A program made the translations under genes and the position numbers. Source: Cryptococcus deneoformans JEC21 (taxonomy: Eukaryota; Basidiomycota; Tremellomycetes; Tremellales; Cryptococcaceae). Taken from it: 10,000 bases of DNA. The notes under the pieces were generated by a model. The model was given only the letters and a program-made list of their open reading frames with translations, was not told the origin of the DNA and ran no database searches. This document shows, piece by piece, positions 6,529-10,000 of this stretch; positions within the stretch are counted from its first letter, which is position 1; each line of letters opens with the position of its first letter. The DNA lies in the NCBI RefSeq assembly GCF_000091045.1, contig NC_006684.1:685001-695000 (forward strand). The letters are read 5' to 3'.

Positions 6529-8200
6529 ATGTGCCGTCTGGTATGTATCAAACATTGCCTCACCCCATGTACCCTTATTCACACTCTGAAACAGCTCGTC
6601 TACAAGGGCACGGAGTCCATACAGATATCCCATCTCGTCACCCGTCCCAGACATAGTATCATCAACCAGGCTTTCGAGTCCAAGCTGCGTATGCCCAGCA
6701 GTCGTCCGCTCAACGTGAGCTTCCATCCCAGTCGCTTTCAAATACGCAGAAATATCTAATAAAAATTAGGCGGATGGCTTCGGTATAGGCTGGTACGATC
6801 CTCTCCCCGCAATCCCTGCTTCCGCCGCACCTCGCCCCGCTACTTCTCCTGTACCTTCTTCAACACCGTGTACCTGTCCCAACGTTGTCACTGCTCAAGC
6901 TTCGCACTCACAAGCGTACGATGTCCAGGGAAACTATCCGGTAGATGCCGACGGACAGATGGATGAGAACACTTTGGAAGTGATGAAAGAGCGAGAGGTT
7001 GAGAGAGAGCTGGAGAATGAGAGGCCATGCTTGTTCAAGTCTATATCGCCGGTAAGTATGACCGCTTGAGACAGTACAGCATTTCTAACAAAGGTCAAAA
7101 GGCATGGAGTAATGCCAATCTCACCCGTCTGGCTGAAAAGATTCGCTCTTCCCTTGTATTGTACGTCTACTAATTTGAATGAGAAAGTATTTCATTTGAC
7201 AACTTTCCTTCCAGTGCTCACGTCCGAGCCTCCACCATGTCTGGTGCTCCAAGCGAAGACAATTGCCATCCATGGATGTTTGATAAACTAATGTGGATGC
7301 ACAATGGCGAGATCAACGATTTCCCCAAAATCAAGCGGGCGTTGCAACAAAGTCTACCTGAAGAGCTGTTCTTGTACCCTTCGGGATATACCGGTGAGTC
7401 TCAGGCGGTATGTTTCGGATCCGATGCAAGCTTACATATGATGATCAGACTCCGAATGGGCGTTCATGGTGTTCCTCTCCAAAGTAAGTGTTAATAAACA
7501 TTCGTCAGATCTTGACAATTTGACGATATTTGCCAGCTGAAAAACCCCCACGCTCGATCATTCACCCATGTCGAATTACGGGACGCCATGATGGAGACCA
7601 TTCATTGCATCAACAAGTTATGCAAGGAAGCTGGTTGTGTGAGTTTATCAATCCTTTCCATTATTTTTTCCTTTCCTACCCCCTTGCTAACATGTTTTGT
7701 AGACCGGCCCATCATTGATGAATTTTGTCGTCACTGATGGCTCTACCGTTGTCGCGACGCGCTATATCTCGTCCCGAACGTCCGAAGCCTCTTCCCTATT
7801 CTTCTCCTCTGGCACGTCCTTTGACGAGTATCAAGGTTCTGGAAGGGGCCTCTATAGGATGACAAAGGCGGACAAGCGGGAGAACATCATTATGATCGCG
7901 AGTGAGCCATTGACGTTCGAAAGGAGCGATTGGATGGAGGTGAAGACCAACACCATGATGGTCATTACTCCAAAAGTACGTGTGTCATATGCAGAATCAA
8001 TGGGTAAGCAGCCAGTGCTGACAAGAAGAAAAAAAAAAAAGATGAATCTGCTTCAGATCCCCATTATTGATGAGTACTGGGTCCCTCCTCAAGACCCAGC
8101 GAGTCTCACTCGTTCGCGCGATTTCGCTATAAAGCGCGGTTATGGTCTCGGTTTCGCATCCGAGGAAGCGGCCAAGCACGAAATTGCGGCTGCCACATGA
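6529..8200 (+). CDS. DUG3: Dug3-like class II glutamine amidotransferase (glutathione degradation)
   Basis: Nine exons: 6529-6540, 6595-6714, 6770-7051, 7102-7160, 7215-7393, 7449-7483, 7537-7638, 7703-7975, 8042-8200; 406 residues. Introns are 50-66 bases. The product begins MCRLLVYKG: Cys2 is the expected N-terminal nucleophile of class II (Ntn) amidotransferases after Met removal. Other family marks are SHLVTRPRHSIINQ (about 15-28), ADGFGIGWYD (45-54), FAHVRAST (158-165), MHNGEI with Asn188-Gly189, TDSEWAF (Asp218), NFVVTDGSTVVATRYISS and ASEPLTFERSDW. In yeast, Dug3 pairs with Dug2 in the cytosol to cleave the gamma-glutamyl bond of glutathione. Residues about 56-128 form a Pro/Ala/Ser-rich then charged insertion, explaining much of the excess over yeast Dug3 (about 357 residues). 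Exon 1 codes only four residues. The acceptor of the last intron is chosen by homology (MNLLQIPIIDEY); 8056 is an alternative that removes five residues. Confidence 0.95.
7976..8041 (+). other. DUG3: Last intron of DUG3 with two possible acceptors
   Basis: The donor is GTACGT at 7976. The acceptor after the A-tract (AAAAAG, 8041) gives a 66-base intron and keeps MNLLQ before IPIIDEYW, which aligns with the yeast protein without a gap. A second acceptor, CTTCAG ending at 8056, gives 81 bases. Both lengths are multiples of three and the interval has no stop, so spliced and unspliced forms all stay in frame. A branch-like GCTGAC lies near 8017. Confidence 0.75.
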
Positions 8201-8459
8201 GGAGCTGGCTTTTCTTCAATCTCGAGTACCCATTCATCAACATCTTGTACATTATCATATTAGCATGCTCATACAACCAATCGCAGGCTGCATTGCGGCC
8301 CATTAAACTTTGCATATATTCATACCATGCACAATGATGAACCGCCGTCGTAAAACATTGAATCGAATCAAATCATTGCATTATTATTATCACGAGTAAA
8401 TTATAAAAAATTATAATTTCAACACCATTCTTTGTGTTAGCCTCTCACGTTATCCTTCT
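8201..8459. other. Convergent 3' intergenic region, AT-rich
   Basis: This gap separates the stop codons of DUG3 (+) and the uncharacterised minus-strand gene. The right half is very AT-rich and suits polyadenylation of one or both transcripts. Nothing else is recognised. Confidence 0.6.
8398..8419. repeat. AT-only inverted repeat between convergent genes
   Basis: AAATTATAA (8398-8406) and TTATAATTT (8411-8419) are perfect complements around a four-A loop. The hairpin is entirely A/T, 40 bases beyond the stop of the minus-strand gene and about 200 beyond the DUG3 stop. It may mark the shared 3' end zone; simple AT composition could also produce it by chance. Confidence 0.5.
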
Positions 8460-9188
8460 TCACCATCTGAAAAGTCTGTTTTCCATCTTGTGGTAAGCAA
8501 TCAACTTGCTTGAAATTTCCTTTTGTTCCCTGGTCCACTGATCCCTCGCAAGAGCTCCCGAAGCGCACTCCAGAGACTTCATAAATTCCACCCGCTTCTT
8601 CTCCAATCTACCCACCCAGCGCTCGGCCACTGATGGTTTCTTGAAGGTGCAGACTATAGCCTGATAAGTGGCAATCTTATTGTAGTGCACATGGGCGAAG
8701 CGAAAGTATCCAGCAGTTCCAATAATGCTCTGGATAGATTTAATGGCTTGGGCAAGCACCTTCTTGGCGTTTTTGACGGCCTTGCGAGGGCTCTTGCCGT
8801 TTTCAAGCTTGGAGAGAGCCGCGTCCCACGCGATGCGAATCAAAGTTTGTTCCAGGACATAACAATCCTTGACGTCTTTGTAGGACGCTGTAACAGAGAC
8901 AGGAAGACGGACCGCAACCTGGATGGAAAGTCCAAAGTAGGTAAAAGGGTCTCGCGAAATGGAGGTGACAATGTAGCCCTTGGGAATGCTTTCATAGGTT
9001 GTTCGGACCTTGGCAAGCGACGGGTGCATTGGGTCTTTCTTAGGAATAAGACCAGCATGCGAGTAGGCAACGCCGAGAAGCTTTTGCTCTGTAGAAGCAA
9101 ATTGGTTGATGTTGCCAAATGATATGCGGGAGAGAAGACGCTTACTCAAAGACCGGCGGACTTTGCTAGAGGTAAAAGCGGATGACAT
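8460..9188 (-). CDS. Hypothetical protein, mostly helical, 242 residues
   Basis: I do not recognise this protein. It is one open frame from ATG (9188) to TGA (8460-8462) with normal protein composition. The first 30 residues are basic, Ser-rich and free of acidic residues (MSSAFTSSKVRRSLSKRLLS), compatible with a mitochondrial presequence or a membrane-binding amphipathic helix. Residues about 100-235 are rich in Lys/Glu/Ala with a helical pattern (KSPRKAVKNAKKVLAQAIKS, WVGRLEKKRVEFMKSLECA). A BAR-type membrane-curving fold is a guess only, prompted by INQFASTEQKLLG near the N-terminus and the long helices. A candidate 57-base intron (9145-9089, GTAAGC...CTACAG) is in frame; removing it would delete most of the basic leader, so its use changes the predicted location. 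A 12-codon upstream ORF (9204-9166) overlaps the start in another frame. It converges on DUG3. Confidence 0.75.
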   Translation of the reverse strand: MSSAFTSSKVRRSLSKRLLSRISFGNINQFASTEQKLLGVAYSHAGLIPKKDPMHPSLAKVRTTYESIPKGYIVTSISRDPFTYFGLSIQVAVRLPVSVTASYKDVKDCYVLEQTLIRIAWDAALSKLENGKSPRKAVKNAKKVLAQAIKSIQSIIGTAGYFRFAHVHYNKIATYQAIVCTFKKPSVAERWVGRLEKKRVEFMKSLECASGALARDQWTREQKEISSKLIAYHKMENRLFRW

Positions 9189-10000
9189 GGTACGAAATGT
9201 TCATTTGACTTGATGGGAGGTAGTTGCTTGCAGTAAAGGGCGAATATGGGATTTGCGAGTTGAGTGCTGTGAAGATACAAATTTCCCTTTTCTACGGCTA
9301 CTCATGATCGTTATTATTCCTTGCTCCTATTCCATTTTATATCCGCACGATCATTGGTTTCCGCGCAAAAGTGTTATAAAGGTCATGTTTGTCATCCCTA
9401 TACGCATTTCGTGGACATACGGCCATCTTCAGTGTGATACAATCGAGAAAAAGGGGATTTTTTGGAGGTCGGATAAAAGACTGGTCCTAAATCTTTATTA
9501 GGCCATGTATGAAAAAAAAGGTGAATTTTGACCGCGTGATTCTCGGCGTTTCAACCGCCTGGACAGAAAAGACATGCAGTATCGAACATTTCCTACGCTT
9601 GTGCAGCGGAAAGAGGAAGAAATGGTTTCATCGATGATGGTTATCCGCTACACGAGTCCTTTGAACGACTAAATTCGCATCGGTGTTCTGAAGGTGGTCA
9701 GAAGTAGTAATGGAGGGCCCACATCGAGCAATGTCGTCATGTAGCGATACCATTTCGATCATATGAGTTTTCCGGATGGTGTGCAAACGAGCCAGAGATG
9801 AAACTGCCGAACAAAGAAGCGATGAAGTCGGAGAATGGCAGAGCGAAACGGGCGGAACGGACGAATAGAGGTCTATTATATTCTTATAGCGTGCGTGAGA
9901 CGGAGATGATGCCGGTGTCCCGGTGAAATTCAGAAGGATCAACATGGCTCTGTTGTTCCAGATTGGGACAGATCAAGCATGGTTAACAGGTTTGGGGCTG
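9189..10000. other. Intergenic region to the right edge
   Basis: About 810 bases with no supported gene. The first part should hold the promoter of the minus-strand hypothetical gene. The open frames at 9253-9501 (+) and 9628-9945 (-) lack family features and have ordinary length for chance. A TATTATATTCTTATAG stretch around 9874-9889 is TATA-like and lies about 60 bases before an ATG at 9944 that stays open to the window edge (MALLFQIGTD...). This could be the start of a plus-strand gene cut by the window, but 19 codons are too few to decide. Confidence 0.45.

Noticed and set aside
9253..9501. 82-codon plus-strand open frame
   Set aside because: Hydrophobic, Ile/Tyr-rich chance translation of AT-rich sequence with no start context or family support.

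Overview
The window looks like nuclear DNA of a basidiomycete yeast, most likely a tremellalean such as Cryptococcus or a close relative. The two conserved genes are cut by many very short introns (50-85 bases) with GT...AG borders and CTNAY-like branch points, exon 1 can be tiny, and the encoded proteins are eukaryotic/fungal (Tudor-SN, Dug3, a Zn2Cys6 factor). I see no bacterial operon structure, mobile element, CRISPR array, tRNA or rRNA. The genus is an inference from gene style, not from a marker match.

Layout: bases 1-607 hold no gene I can support and probably include the promoter and leader of the first gene. Bases 608-1762 (+) encode a 366-residue nuclear protein with an acidic tract, an AT-hook and a Zn2Cys6 cluster placed near its C-terminus. 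It converges on a large minus-strand gene (5999 down to 2115, 18 exons, 946 residues) encoding Tudor-SN/SND1. I rebuilt every exon; all phases close and the total is a multiple of three, including a 10-base microexon. A 529-base divergent promoter (6000-6528) separates SND1 from DUG3 (+, 6529-8200, 9 exons, 406 residues), the glutamine-amidotransferase subunit of the cytosolic glutathione-degrading Dug2-Dug3 enzyme. DUG3 converges on a minus-strand gene of unknown function (9188 to 8460, 242 residues). Bases 9189-10000 are intergenic apart from a possible short open start at the right edge.

The genes do not form an obvious pathway. The most connected pair is SND1 and DUG3, which share one promoter containing an E-box of the sulfur-regulator type (GTCACGTG) and an AP-1/Yap-type palindrome (TTACGTAA) about 20 bases apart. 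This would suit a glutathione gene, but binding is untested.

I found no clearly new biological system. The points that deserve a second look are the SND1 microexon, the altered methylarginine cage in its Tudor domain, the stop-free intron that sits inside the zinc cluster, a well-placed upstream ORF before DUG3, and the unrecognised 242-residue protein.
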